From positions 131,244,304 through 131,308,303 of the forward strand of contig NC_045429.1 in assembly GCF_902635505.1 (NCBI RefSeq): 64,000 nucleotides of DNA, in the 5' to 3' direction. The DNA comes from Sarcophilus harrisii. Taxonomy: Eukaryota > Chordata > Mammalia > Dasyuromorphia > Dasyuridae. The position numbers and the translations under genes are program-made. Below are positions 22,316 through 32,935 of the stretch, one piece after another. Under the pieces are notes generated by a model. That model saw only the letters and a program-made list of their open reading frames with translations, made no database searches and was not told the origin of the DNA. How positions within the stretch are numbered: position 1 is the stretch's first letter; each line of letters starts with the position of its first letter.

Positions 22316-22652
22316 CTATAACTATATCATTGTTTAACTATAGCCTGCTTGGGGGAGGTGGGAGGAATAAAAGGGGAAAAAACAAATAAATTTTAAAAAG
22401 TGCACAGCAGAGAACAAAAGAACAACCTACAAGGAAGTAAAGAGAAGATGGATACTCTGGATATAATTTCTTCTACTACTATATATCCTTTCTTGAACTG
22501 GTAATTTATTAAATATTTTGAATCCTTTCTAATGTTTTGCTGAGTACATGACAATGTACTGTTTTTTTCTTGTTTTGTTTTCCTTTTCTTCTTTCTTTTT
22601 TTATTCTGTTTTTTTTTTCAATAAAATAAAATTTAAAAAATAATTGAGATGA

Positions 22653-23156
22653 ACTCAATTGACTCATTAGAACATAAGCCAAAAGTAATACTCGATCAAG
22701 AGAGAGTATGCAATAAAATTGTTTTTTTTCTTTCCAAATGTAAACTGTTTTATTAATGCTTAAGAAAGCAAGTATACTAAAGATAAACCAAACTTTAAGA
22801 AAAAAAATTAGAGAAAAGAAAATCAGTCAAAAGCATTTCATTTATAAGGACCAAAATATCTCTTACAAAGATAAGTACTTAGTCAAGCTTGTTATTATTT
22901 TAACATGTAGTAACTATAAAAAGAATACATTTTCAGAAATATCTAACTTAGGGATTAAAACATCTGAGAGAACAGGACAAGAAGATTGCTGACAAGAATT
23001 AACCTGGAAGTGATGATATAACACAAGATCATCAACATGTAGTCATTTAGGAGGTTTGACCCCTATTTTATCTTAGAAGATAGTTACCTATAAGTCTCCA
23101 TGTGGAGATATATATGTATATTTTTGTGGCGGACAAGAAAAAGCACAATAAAGACA
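22653..23156. other. no recognised feature
   Basis: AT-rich DNA between the HAL1 and the MAS1 fragment; the 78-codon frame at 22756 is lysine-rich and unsupported. Confidence 0.5.
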
Positions 23157-23250
23157 GAACATGATATGCTCCATGGTGGTCACCAAGTAAGAAAGAGCCC
23201 AGAGCAGGCCACAGATGCAAGCAGACTGATGTTGGAGGCGGGGACATTGA
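23157..23250 (-). pseudogene. MAS1 TM4-region fragment (pseudogene)
   Basis: The minus-strand translation contains HQSACICGLLWALSYLVTTM, matching MAS1 residues 147-166 of this window; the DNA matches 17698-17791 at roughly 84% by eye. Homology stops on both sides: below it lies unrelated AT-rich DNA and above it a MIR-type SINE. It carries no start, no TM1-3 and no TM5-7, so it is a broken duplicate about 5 kb upstream of the gene on the same strand. It shares H147, C151 and G154 with the local gene rather than with human MAS1 as recalled, which suggests descent from the marsupial-lineage gene. It could be a remnant of an old tandem MAS1/MRGPR paralogue or a short patch copied from MAS1. Confidence 0.85.
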
Positions 23251-23254
23251 GGAA

Positions 23255-23420
23255 TTAACTCTGGGTCAGTGCAGATTTGTCTCTGATACATATTTGTGTT
23301 GTGTTGAGCAAGTCTCTCAATCTCCAAATACTCTTTCTTATCTATAAAATGGCAGGGTTGGGCTAGATGGTCTCAGAGATGACTTCCTCTAGACTCCAGA
23401 TCCATAGTCCTACGATCTAG
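23255..23420 (+). mobile_element. MIR-type SINE
   Basis: 'gagcaagtctctcaatctcc', 'ttatctataaaatggcaggg', 'ttgggctagatggtctcaga' and 'gatccatagtcctacgatct' give the SINE tail order. It abuts the MAS1 fragment. Confidence 0.7.
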
Positions 23421-23568
23421 AACAGAAATTGCCAACTCTGCTCCCTCTGCCCAATTCCTTCTCTCTTGTCCCAGATTGATTTACAAAGAGATCAAAAGCA
23501 ATATGGCAGGATTGAAAAACATGTCACCCCAACTCCACAGATCTTGAAGTTTACTAAATGAGTTCTTT

Positions 23569-24793
23569 TTTCTTTTTAAACCTTCTTATTTTCAAAACAT
23601 ATGCATGACTAATTTTTCAACACTGACCCTTGCATAGCCTTGTGTTTCAGATTTTCCTCTCCTTCCTCCACCCCAGATAGCAAGCAATCCAATATATGTT
23701 AAACATGTTAAAATATATGTTAAATCCAATACATATAAACATTTATATTATTCTCTGGTTGCACAAGAAAAATCAGATCAAAAAGGAAAGAAAATGAGAA
23801 AGAAAACAAAATGCAAGCAAACAACAACAAAAGGAGTGAAAATACTATGTTGTGATCTACACTCAGTTCCCACTGTCCTCTCTCTGGGTTCAGATGGTTC
23901 TCTCTATCACAAGATCACTGGAAGTAGTGTGAATCATCTCACTGTTGAAGAGAGCCACGTCTATGAGAATTGATCATTGTATAGTTTTCTTGCAGTGTAT
24001 AATGATCTCCTGGTTCTGCAGTATCACTTCACTCAGCATCAGTTCACGTAAGTCTCTCCAGGCCTCTCTGAAATCATCCTGCTGATTGTTTCTTATGAAA
24101 CAACAATTTTCCATAACATTCACATACCATAATTTATTCAGCCATTCTCCAATTGATGGGCATCCACTCAGTTTCCAGTTTCTTGCCACTACAAAAGAGC
24201 TGTCACAGACATTTTTGCATATGTGGATCACTTTCCCTCCTTTAAGATCTCTTTGGGATATAAGCCCAGTAGAAATACTGCTGGATCAAAGGGTATGCAC
24301 AGTTTGATAGCTCTTTGGGCATAGTTCCATATTGCTCTTCAGAATGGTTGGATTTGTTCACAACTCCACCAACAATGCATCAGTGTCCCAGTTTTCCCAC
24401 ATCCCCTCCAAATTATCTTTTCCTGTCATTTTAGCCAATCTAAGAGGTGTGGTATCTCAGAGTTGTCTTAATTTGCATTTCTCTGATTAATAATGATTTA
24501 GAGCACCTTTTCATATGATTAGAAATGGTTTTAATTTCTTCATCTGAAAATTGCCTGTTCATATCCCTCAACCATTTATCAATTGGAGAATGACTTGAAG
24601 TCTTATAAATTTGAGGCAATTCTCTATATATTTTAGAAATGAGGCCTTTATTAGAACCCTTAAATTTAAAAATGCTTTCCCAATTTATTGTTTCTCTTCT
24701 GATTTTGTCTGCATTAGTTTTGTTTATATAAAACCTTTTTGATTTAATGTAACCAAAATTATCTATTTGGTTCAATTATAAGTTCTAGTTCTT
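23569..24793 (-). mobile_element. L1 (subfamily B), 5' truncated, 1.2 kb
   Basis: It contains the 3' UTR and the ORF2 C-terminal region; translated pieces include FVVARNWKLSGCPSIGEWLN and QFSDEEIKTISNHMKRCSKS. An imperfect 15-bp duplication flanks it (ctaaatgagttcttt 23554-23568, ctaagtgagatcttt 24794-24808). ORF2 is broken into two frames, so it is dead. Confidence 0.92.
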
Positions 24794-24808
24794 CTAAGTG
24801 AGATCTTT

Positions 24809-25119
24809 AGGACACTTGAAGAAACACAGATCAAGGGCCAAGGATTGGGCAAGTATGAAAAGGATTGAAAAAAATTTTCTAACCCTAAGTCAAAAAGAAC
24901 ATTGAAATCCTTGAGTCTGAATCTCTTCCCTTTGACTCATGATATAATCAAGTGTTAATCTTGTAAAAGCATAATTCTGCAAATGGCACAACTTATAGTA
25001 CCAAATTTTAGGAGCAGCAAGGGAAATCAAAACCCACTTAAAGATGTCAAATCAAGCTCATGGTATAAATTTCAAAATGCTTTTTTTCCTGTGTATTTTT
25101 TAAAATGTTGCTTTATGCC
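24809..25119. other. no recognised feature
   Basis: Unique-looking DNA between two L1 copies. Confidence 0.5.
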
Positions 25120-25880
25120 ATTTCTAGTCATATGAAAAAAATGCTCTAAATCACTATTGGTTAGAGAAATGCAGATTAAGATAACTTTAAGGTACCACTA
25201 CACACCACATTGGTTAGGATGACAGGAAAAGATAATGACAAATGTTTGAGGGGATGTGGGAGAATTAGGACACTGAGACATTGTTGGTGGAATTGTGAAC
25301 GGATCCAGCCATTCTGGAGAGCGATTTGGAACTATGCTCAAAAAGTTATCAAACTGTGCATACCCTTTGACCCAGAATGTTCATACTGGGCTTATATTCC
25401 AAAGAGATCTTAAAGAAGGGAAAGGGACCTGTGTGTGCACGAATGTTTGTGGCAGCCCTCTTTGTAGTGGCAAGAAACTAGAAACTGAGAGGATGCCCAT
25501 CAGCAGGGGAATGGTTGAATAAGTTATGGTATATGAATGTTATGGAATATTATTGTTCTGTAAGAAATGACCAGCAGGACGATTTCAGGGAGGCCTAGAG
25601 AGACTTACATGAATTGATGCTAAGTGAAATGAGCAGAACCAGGAGATCATTATACACGTCAACAACAAGATTATATGATGATCAATTCTGATGGATATGT
25701 CTCTTTTCAAAAGTGATTCAGGCCAATTCCAGTTGTGATGAAGAGAGCCATCTGCATCCAGAGAGAACAGTGGGGACTGAATAATGTGGATTACAACATA
25801 TTATTTTCACCTTTGTTATTCTTGTTTGCTTGTTTGTTTGTTTTTTTCTTTCTTTGTTTCTTTTTCTGTTTAGAAGAATT
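25120..25880 (+). mobile_element. L1 (subfamily B), both ends truncated
   Basis: Starts in ORF2 (MVRMTGKDNDKCLRGCGRI, then HCWWNCERIQPFWRAIWNYA) and stops in the 3' UTR at 'tttagaagaattgca', where a SINE head begins. The terminal 150 bases of the 3' UTR and the A-tail are missing. Confidence 0.88.
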
Positions 25881-25934
25881 GCAGCTAGGTGGGGTAGTGA
25901 ATAGAGTGCCAGCCCTAAAGTCAGGAGAACCTGA
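25881..25934 (+). mobile_element. WSINE head fragment between two L1 arms
   Basis: 'gcagctaggtggggtagtga' to 'tcaggagaacctga', the first 54 bases of the SINE. Confidence 0.85.
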
Positions 25935-26121
25935 TTCTTCTAAACATATTTTCATATTTATCATGCTGAACAAGAAAAATCAGATCAAAAAGGAAAGAAA
26001 TGAAAAAGAAAAAAAAGCAAGCACAACAACAAAAGAAGGTTAAAATACTATGTTGTTATCTACATTCATTTCCCATAGTTCTCTTTCTGGATGCAGAAGG
26101 CTCTCTTCATCACAAGTTTAT
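25935..26121 (-). mobile_element. L1 3' UTR fragment
   Basis: Reads 'ttcttctaaacatattttca', then 'aacaagaaaaatcagatcaa', the reverse complement of the same 3' UTR zone present at 25700-25880, so the two form an inverted repeat around the SINE head. Confidence 0.85.
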
Positions 26122-26143
26122 TAGAATTAAGGCCCAATTTCTT

Positions 26144-27222
26144 TTTTTTTCCTTTTTTTATTATTAAAGCTTTTTATTTTCATGCATAGATACACATGCA
26201 TAGATAATTTTCAACATTCACCTTTGCAAAACCTTGTGTTCTGAATTTTTCTCCTTTCCTTCCCCCCACTCCCTTCTTAGACACCAAGTAATCCAATATA
26301 TGTTAAACATGTGCAATTTTTCTATATATATTTCCACAATTATCATGCTGCACAAGAAAAATCAGATCAAATATCTGAAATAATGAAAAGGAAAACAAAA
26401 AGCAAGCAAACAACAACAAAAAAAGTGAAAATACTATGTTGGGATCCACAATCCATCCCCACAGTCCTCTCTCTGGATTCAAATGGCTCTATCACAAGAG
26501 CATTGGAACTGGTCTGAATCATCTTATTGTTGAAGAGAGCCATGTCCATCAGAATTGATCATCATATAATATTGATGTTACCATGTACAATGATTTCCTG
26601 GTCCTGCTCATTTCACTCAGCATCAGTTCATGTAAGTCTTTCCAAGCCTCTCTGTATTCATCCTGCTGGTCATTTCTTACAGAACAATAATATTCCATAG
26701 CATTCATATACCATAACTTATTCAGCCATTCTCCAATTGATGAGCATGCACTCAGTTTCCAGTTTCTTGCCACTATAAAAAGGGCTGCCACAAATATTTT
26801 TGCACATATGGGTCCCTTTCCCTCCTTTAAGATCTCTTTTGCAATATAATCCCAGTAGAAACTCTGCTGGATCAAAGGGTATGCACAGTTTGATAATTTT
26901 TTGAGCATAGTTCCAAATCGCTCTCTAGAATGGCTGGATCATTTCACAATTCCACCAACAATGTATCAATGTTTTCCCACATCCCCCCCAACATTCATCA
27001 TTATCTTTTCCTCTCATCTTAGCCAATCTGACAGGTGTGTAGTGATATCTCAGAATTGTTTTAATTTGCATTTCTCTGATCAATGGTGATCTAGAGCACT
27101 TCTTCATATGACTAGAAATGGTTTCAATTTCTTCATCTGAAAATTGTTTGTTTATATCCTTTGACCACTTATCAATTGGAAAATAGCTTGAATTCTTATA
27201 AATTTGAGTCAATTCTCTATAC
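26144..27222 (-). mobile_element. L1 (subfamily B), 5' truncated, 1.1 kb
   Basis: 3' UTR plus ORF2 tail; pieces read WLNKLWYMNAMEYYCSVRND and [20 protein letters not shown]. It is flanked by a long duplication (tagaattaaggcccaattt at 26122-26140 and tagaaattaaaggcccaatt at 27223-27242, both followed by tctt/ctt). ORF2 is frameshifted. Confidence 0.93.
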
Positions 27223-27299
27223 TAGAAATTAAAGGCCCAATTTCTTAAAGTAATTACTTTTTCTTCTTTTAACACAATGCTAATATCCTTATTATAATG

Positions 27300-27464
27300 A
27301 TAATTAACATTTAGCTAATGCTTTAAGGTTTGCAAAGCATTTTACATATCATAATTATTTGAGTCTCATAACTTTTTGTTAAAAATATAATAAATAAATA
27401 CTAAACACATAGTAATGTTATAGTATTCTCAATTATAGATAAGAAAATTAAGATTTAGAGAAAC
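27300..27464 (+). mobile_element. MIR, left part
   Basis: 'gctaatgctttaaggtttgc', 'aaagcattttacatatcata' and 'agataagaaaattaagattt' form the MIR 5' and core parts. It is interrupted at 27465 by an LTR. Confidence 0.75.
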
Positions 27465-27470
27465 GTGATC

Positions 27471-28167
27471 TGTTGGAATTTTTACAAAGTGTTAAGCCAT
27501 TGGAGTTGATTGGATCTTAGAAAGAGATATTTTGGGCCAGAACTTGAAACAAAGTACTAGGTGGAACTGATAGAAACAATGCTTGTGTTCACACCTCTAG
27601 AGAGCTCATAAGTATCTAAGTACTCAATGATGTTCACACGTTTGGGAGTATACAGGGCTTAGTAGGGCTTAGTCCAAATTCACACATCCCTTAGGGCCAG
27701 AGAGCACTCTGGGAGATAACCCAGAATCCCTCTCCCTCCAGAAGGCGGAGTTAACCTTTGGGAGATCACATATATAGGGAGCTTTTGAAGCTTGAGCTTA
27801 GTTCTTCTTGTGGGACTGACTGGAGTTAGTTACTTGAAAAGTTACTAGAAACTCTGGGAGCTCGAGAGATATTTACTCTCTCTCGATGAGAGTCGGAGAG
27901 AGCTCTTGGAACCCAGAAGCCCTATCTTCGAGGCAAGAGATTCATTGCATCTTCTACCTTGGTGCTGGCTGGAGGCTGAAGAAAGCAGAGGCAGAAGCCA
28001 AGGACAAAGCTGCAAGATCTCTTGGAACCAAGCAGAGAGATAGGCCTCAACTAACCGAGCTAATTTGGAAGGAGAAATAAACGTTTACACTTTTATCAGC
28101 TGGCTGCGATTTTGGAGTAATTATTTATTTCAACTGAGACTAAGGCTGCCTCCAGAAAACCACCACA
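27471..28167 (+). mobile_element. solo LTR, class II (ERVK-like)
   Basis: 697 bases beginning TGTTGG and ending ACCACA. It is flanked by an exact 6-bp duplication gtgatc (27465-27470 and 28168-28173), the size typical of class II elements. It has a TATA-type box (catatatagg) near 27769 and AATAAA near 28075. No internal region remains, so it is the product of LTR-LTR recombination. The well-kept ends and duplication suggest a moderate rather than ancient age. Confidence 0.9.
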
Positions 28168-28173
28168 GTGATC

Positions 28174-28375
28174 AACATATGGTAACTTGGGAAATCCTAA
28201 ATTCAAATTTAGTCGTAGCATTATTACCTATGTGATTTTGGGGCAAGTCACTTTGCCTCAATTTCCTCATCTATAAAATGAGCTGGAGAAGAAAATAGTA
28301 AACAGGATCTTTGCCAAGAAAACCCCAACTGGAATAATGAAGAGTCATACACAGATGAGAGAATTGAACAATAGT
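28174..28375 (+). mobile_element. MAR1 SINE, 5' truncated
   Basis: 'ttggggcaagtcactttgcc', 'atctataaaatgagctggag', 'tctttgccaagaaaacccca' and 'aatgaagagtcatacacaga' match MAR1 body and tail. Confidence 0.85.
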
Positions 28376-28470
28376 AACAAACTCTGCTAATAAGTATTAG
28401 TGGCAAGATTTAGATCCAGATATCCCTGACTTCAAATATAGCACTGTATCCCTTATGTCACACTATTATA
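28376..28470 (+). mobile_element. MIR, right part
   Basis: 'gctaataagtattagtggca', 'agatttagatccagatatcc' and 'cttcaaatatagcactgtat' continue the MIR that began at 27300. Confidence 0.6.
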
Positions 28471-29903
28471 TTATCTTTTTTATTCAGTAAGAAACTTGTA
28501 TTTAGTTAATTATTATATAACATTGAATGATAATATTATTTCTATCTATCTTTTATCTTGAGTTTTTTTCACAAATTCTATGTATAATTTTAAAAATATT
28601 TTGTGTATCCAAAAAATTTTTATTCTGTCTCTATTTTTAAAGTCTTTAAAATATATGCAGTAATTAACTTTTTATAAAATTAAAATGAAATACAGCCTTT
28701 GATAAGACTAGCCTTTGGTACGGGTTCTCACACACACACACACACACACACTTACACACTTTTTTTTTTAAAGTAACCTTGAATAACTAGTTAAAATAGA
28801 AAATTATTAGGTTAAAAAGAATATTAAGTTATGGCAATAATATAATTAATTCTATATAAAGCAAAAATAGTTTAGCCTACCTATCTTTTCACATTATCAT
28901 GGATTAAAGAGAAATAATATTTAGCATGTTATTAAATGGGTAGTAGGAAATAAAGATAGGGTAGGTGTGGCTTGGTGGGAATGATTTCATACTGAAGCAT
29001 TATGTACTACTACATGATTGTTGTTGTATTGAATGCAATATTTCTGCTTACAGTTCCCAGATTGAAATTTCAGATAAGGCCCCTTAAGCCTTCTCAGTGC
29101 CCAAAGAAACAGTATCTTCTGTCCTGCTGCAATATGGAGCTACTCTATATCCAGGTAGAGAGAAAATAGAAGTTCATGGGCTGTCTTTATGACTTCACCT
29201 TTTTTCCAATGTTTGTTTTTTTCCCCCCTTTTCCTCAAAGTTATGAAAATAAAGTCTTCCATGATCTGGGCCAGATTCTTCAACTTTGTCATACTTAGGG
29301 AAACCTGGGCATTTTATCTATAGAATGAATGCTTGACTGTAAATTTCCCTGGTTCATTTAGTAGAAATTTTAAGTGGAGAGGAAACTACAAAGATACTAA
29401 ACAATGCCTGATTTATCTTCCAGAAACTCTTTAGCCTCTAAGTGTCAATCTTTCAGGTTCTCAAGTTTAGATGGTACCTACACACAAATAGCCTTAAAAG
29501 CTGAAGTACAAATAGATAAGGTAGACTGTGCTAATTTCAGGAGCCAAGAGAAAATTTTTTTTCTAAGGTTGCCTCCCTTTCCCCACCAATATCTCTCTCT
29601 TCTGATCTGATATTGCCTGAAACTCTTTTAATAAGGAGGAGAAGAGGAAATTTTTTTTTTCCCCTTGGTTAGAGATAATACTTGAAACAGGGAAAGTATG
29701 TACTTAAATCTCCACAAAGATATATGGCTAATGTTAAGATACTTTCCAAGAGAATTTCCTATTCGGATTAAGGTGGGAAATCGAGACGGAACCCACACAA
29801 TGAGGGAAACATAAATTGTCTATTTGAGAGGCAGATATTATTGACTTTAAAGATAACTCCAAACTTTAGTAGTGGAACCTAGGAAAGTTACTTAGCAAAA
29901 CTG
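28471..29903. other. AT-rich unassigned DNA
   Basis: No gene or repeat family recognised apart from a (CA)n tract at 28729-28751. Confidence 0.5.
28729..28751. repeat. (CA)n simple repeat
   Basis: Pure CA dinucleotide run. Confidence 0.95.
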
Positions 29904-29919
29904 AGAAGAGAACTTTTCT

Positions 29920-30710
29920 TTTTTTTTTTTTAAATTGCTAAAGAGTTTTATGTGCATTAAATTATTTAGTTCTCTCATATTACAGAAGCAAATACATGAA
30001 GCTTTTTACACTCTGAATTATATACTATTATTATGGATTTGGTTTTTTTTATTAAAGCTTTTTACTTTCAAAACATATGCACAGATAATTTTTCCTTTTT
30101 TTTAAATATAGCTTTTTATTTACAAGTTATATGCATAGGTAATTTTTCAGCATTAACAATTGCAAGACCTTTTGTTCCAATTTTTTCCCTCCTTCCTCCC
30201 ACCCCTTCCCCCATTTAGCAGGTTGACCAATACATGTTAAATATGTTGAAGTATAAGTTAAATACAATATATGTATACATGTCCATATAGTTATTTTGCT
30301 GTACAAAAAGAATCGGACTTTGAAATAATGTACAATTAGCCTGTGAAGAAAATCAAAAGTGCAGGCGGACAAAAATAGAGGGATTGGGAATTCTATGTAG
30401 TGGTTCATAATCATCTCCCAGAGTTCTTTCGCTGGGTGTAGCTGGTTCACTTCATTACTGTTCTATTGGAACTGATTTGGTTCACACAGATAATTTTTCA
30501 ACATTGACCCTTGCATAGCCTTGTGTTCCAAAATTTCCCCTCCTTCCTCACATCCCTTCCCCTAAATGGCAAGCAATTCAAATATATCTTATACATGTTA
30601 AAATATATGTTAAATCCAACATAATATCCAATTTTATACAATTATCTTGCTATACAAGAAAAATCAGATCAAAAAGGAAAGAAAATGAGTAAGAAAACAA
30701 AATGCAAGCA
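29920..30710 (-). mobile_element. L1 (subfamily B) with probable 3' transduction
   Basis: It is bounded by an exact 16-bp duplication agaagagaacttttct (29904-29919 and 30711-30726). Reading the minus strand, the L1 3' UTR ends at 30051 with an A-run (30043-30050). About 110 bases of non-L1 DNA then follow (29932-30042), and a second A-run (29920-29931) abuts the duplication. That order, element, flank, poly-A, duplication, is what read-through retrotransposition leaves. A younger L1 is nested at 30095-30484. Confidence 0.88.
30095..30484 (-). mobile_element. L1 3' end (subfamily A) nested in an L1 B copy
   Basis: A-type 3' UTR (agctttttatttacaagtta ... ttgctgtacaaaaagaatcg). It is flanked by an exact 15-bp duplication cacagataatttttc (30080-30094 and 30485-30499) made from the B-type host L1. 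Confidence 0.95.
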
Positions 30711-30726
30711 AGAAGAGAACTTTTCT

Positions 30727-31235
30727 AACACAGGATCACCAGTTAGGCCACAGATGTAGCTCTCAGGAACTACGGGGAGAGACTGAGGCTGGTGGACCAC
30801 TTGGGCTCAGAGTTTCTGAACTGATGTTATGTCCATTCTAAGTCCTATGTGGGGAGCCTGCAGGAAGTGGGTGGGGTAGGAACAAGGCTGAGTGGAGGCT
30901 GAAATTCTAGCTCTGGTAACATAGGAAGACCTAGTCTCCCCCTGAGGTGTATACCTCAGTGTACCAAGCCTTTCCTCTCATTCTGCTTCCCCCCCCCCAT
31001 CACACCTCAGGGCTAACCATACTAATTTTCCTTTTTAGTTCCGAAGTGGAATAAACTCCAGCCTTTAACTCATAATCTGAAATGGCATGGCCTTGATTTC
31101 CTCTTAATGAACTTCAGTTTTTATTACTAGCAGAACCAAAGATACTTTGGCTATCTGAAGGCATTTACCCTCAGGTATATTGTTAGGGCTTCAGATGGAA
31201 GTCAGAATCAGAATGAGACAAAAAGAATCTCCAGG
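30727..31235. other. unassigned, with poly-C run
   Basis: No gene. A run of nine C at about 30990. 'gtggaataaactccag' near 31047 is LTR-like but no ends were found. Confidence 0.45.
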
Positions 31236-31426
31236 CAGGAGTCCTCAAACTTTTTCAATAGGGGGCCAGTTCACTGTCCCTCAGACTGTTGGAGGGCCGG
31301 ACTATAGTAAAAACAAAAACTTTGTTTTGTGGGCCTTTAATAAAGAAACTTCATAGCCCTGGGTAAGGGGGATAATCGTCCTCAGCTGCTGCATCTGGCC
31401 CGCGGGCCGTAGTTTGAGGACCCCTG
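31236..31426 (+). mobile_element. hAT MITE, copy 1
   Basis: 191 bases with inverted ends (caggagtcctcaaact / agtttgaggacccctg). The internal GC-rich words 'ggagggccggactatagt' and 'gcccgcgggccgtag' are typical of a non-autonomous hAT. It is about 94% identical to 56949-57140. No clear 8-bp duplication remains. Confidence 0.88.
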
Positions 31427-31817
31427 GAGGGCTGCTTGAAGCATCCTGAATTCTCTTAGAATATCCCTTCAGAAACCTTTGGTTAAAGGGGACAACAAAC
31501 AAACAAAATAAAACTTCAACATCACATTCCTATAGGGAAAAAAAAAAGATATATATGGATGGGGCTGAGGTCGGGGTTTAGGGATAGTTCATTCAATCTA
31601 TGTCAGCAATGGCATATGGTAGCCAAAAAAGTTGATGCAATCGTGGGCTGCTTCCAAGGAGGAAGAGTGTTCAGAACTAGGGAAGGCTTAGTTCCTCTGG
31701 GCTCATGACTCAGCTAGAAGAAATCTAGAATATTGCTTTCATTGTTGTTCATTACTTTTCAAGAAAGACATCAATAAGCCAGACAAAATGCTAAAGGGTT
31801 CAAGATCATGCCATACA
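31427..31817. other. no recognised feature
   Basis: Unique-looking DNA downstream of the MITE; nothing supported. Confidence 0.5.
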
Positions 31818-31940
31818 AATTTCAATCAAAAGACCATAAGATTTAGAGCTGAAAGGAAAATTAGGAACCATCTAGTCTAATTTTTTCACTTTATAGATAT
31901 GGAAATTGAAACCCAGAGAGGTTGTGACTTACATAAATCA
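31818..31940 (+). mobile_element. MIR-type SINE
   Basis: 'taagatttagagctgaaagg', 'aaccatctagtctaattttt' and 'gaaattgaaacccagagagg'. Confidence 0.7.
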
Positions 31941-31954
31941 TACAATAATAACAA

Positions 31955-32022
31955 TTATCATATATGCATGTGTATATATACACAGATATATATATAAATG
32001 CACATATATAATGTATATAATT
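31955..32022. repeat. (TATG/TA)n simple repeat
   Basis: Alternating TA, CA and TG steps. Confidence 0.85.
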
Positions 32023-32245
32023 TTAACATTTGCACAGAACTTCACATGTGATCTTATTTGAACATTACCACAACCCTGGGATATTATTAACCCCATTTTA
32101 CAGATGAGAAAACTGAGGATAAGACAGGTAAGTAAAATTAAGCCCAGGTCCACAGAGTAAGACTCTGAGAGAAAAGATCTGAATTCAGGTATTTTTTAAT
32201 TCCACATTCAATACTCTAGCTACTGTACCACTAAGCCACCCTGTT
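32023..32245 (+). mobile_element. MIR, near full length
   Basis: 'cagaacttcacatgtgatct', 'ttaaccccattttacagatg', 'gagaaaactgagg', 'gatctgaattcaggtatttt' and 'gtaccactaagccaccct' give MIR start to finish. Confidence 0.8.
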
Positions 32246-32261
32246 ACTTATAAAACTATTG

Positions 32262-32545
32262 AGTGACTGAGGAGTGATGGACTGTTTTTAACTATATGAA
32301 GGGCTAGCATATTAAAAGAGATATTAGATCTGTTTTGTTTGGCCCTAGAGAAGGGCAGAACAAGGAGTAATAGAGAGATAACTACACAGAGATTGGATGT
32401 AAGGAAAAATTCTCTAATAATTAAATTAAAAATGTAAGGGAAAAAAAAAAAGTTTCCCTCTTTCCGGGAGGTCTTCAAGCAAAGGCTCATGGATATAAAT
32501 TGAGCGAAATATCCTCCACATATTCCATTCATCTCTGAAAATGAA
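32262..32545 (+). mobile_element. CR1/L3-like LINE 3' fragment
   Basis: 'gatctgttttgtttggccct', 'gaagggcagaacaaggagta', 'ggatgtaaggaaaaattctc' and 'gaggtcttcaagcaaaggct' match, in opposite orientation, the element at 50290-50720. CR1-clade assignment is from memory of its wording. Confidence 0.5.
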
Positions 32546-32935
32546 AATGTCCATCCTTCATTTTTGGCTAATGGGACCTAGGTGAAGCAGAGTTGTATAA
32601 CTTCATGAGCCTCATTGTCTCTCTTCCAGAGTCAAAGTCCAGAGGCAGAATAAAAAGTCAAAATGATTGTCAATAACCCAGAATGCAGTGGATGACTTTG
32701 GCATCTTAGACCAAGCTCCAAGGGATTAATATACTTAATATATTATATTTATCATATACTTTATATATAAATTAACAAAATAAATTAATATCCTTAATAA
32801 GACCACCTATTTCCTTGTAAAACAAACATTTATATGAGACTGAAATCTCTCTATAACATCTACCCATTCCTTCTAGATCTTTTTTTAGGGCTAGGCAGAA
32901 CCAATCTAATCTTTCTTCCAAAACAGCTTTCCAAA
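32546..32935. other. no recognised feature
   Basis: AT-rich; nothing supported. Confidence 0.5.

Larger units (their letters stand above)
20005..22639 (+). mobile_element. HAL1-type half-LINE, near full length
   Basis: It starts with an L1-like 5' end (ggaatctgggaagatggtgg), has a GC-rich 5' UTR to about 20530, then an ORF1 region whose C-terminal part is recognisable (see 21422-21664), and then a 3' UTR ending in a T-rich tract and 'caataaaataaaatttaaaa'. No ORF2 sequence is present, which is the defining trait of HAL1. It is flanked by a 13-bp target-site duplication, ataactgagatga at 19992-20004 and ataattgagatga at 22640-22652. An L1 tail (20842-21181) is inserted in it, so the element itself is about 2.3 kb. 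ORF1 carries several stops and frameshifts, so it is dead. Confidence 0.82.

Noticed and set aside
31236-31426. An 8-bp target duplication around the MITE copies
   Set aside because: The flanks of neither copy match convincingly, so no duplication is claimed.
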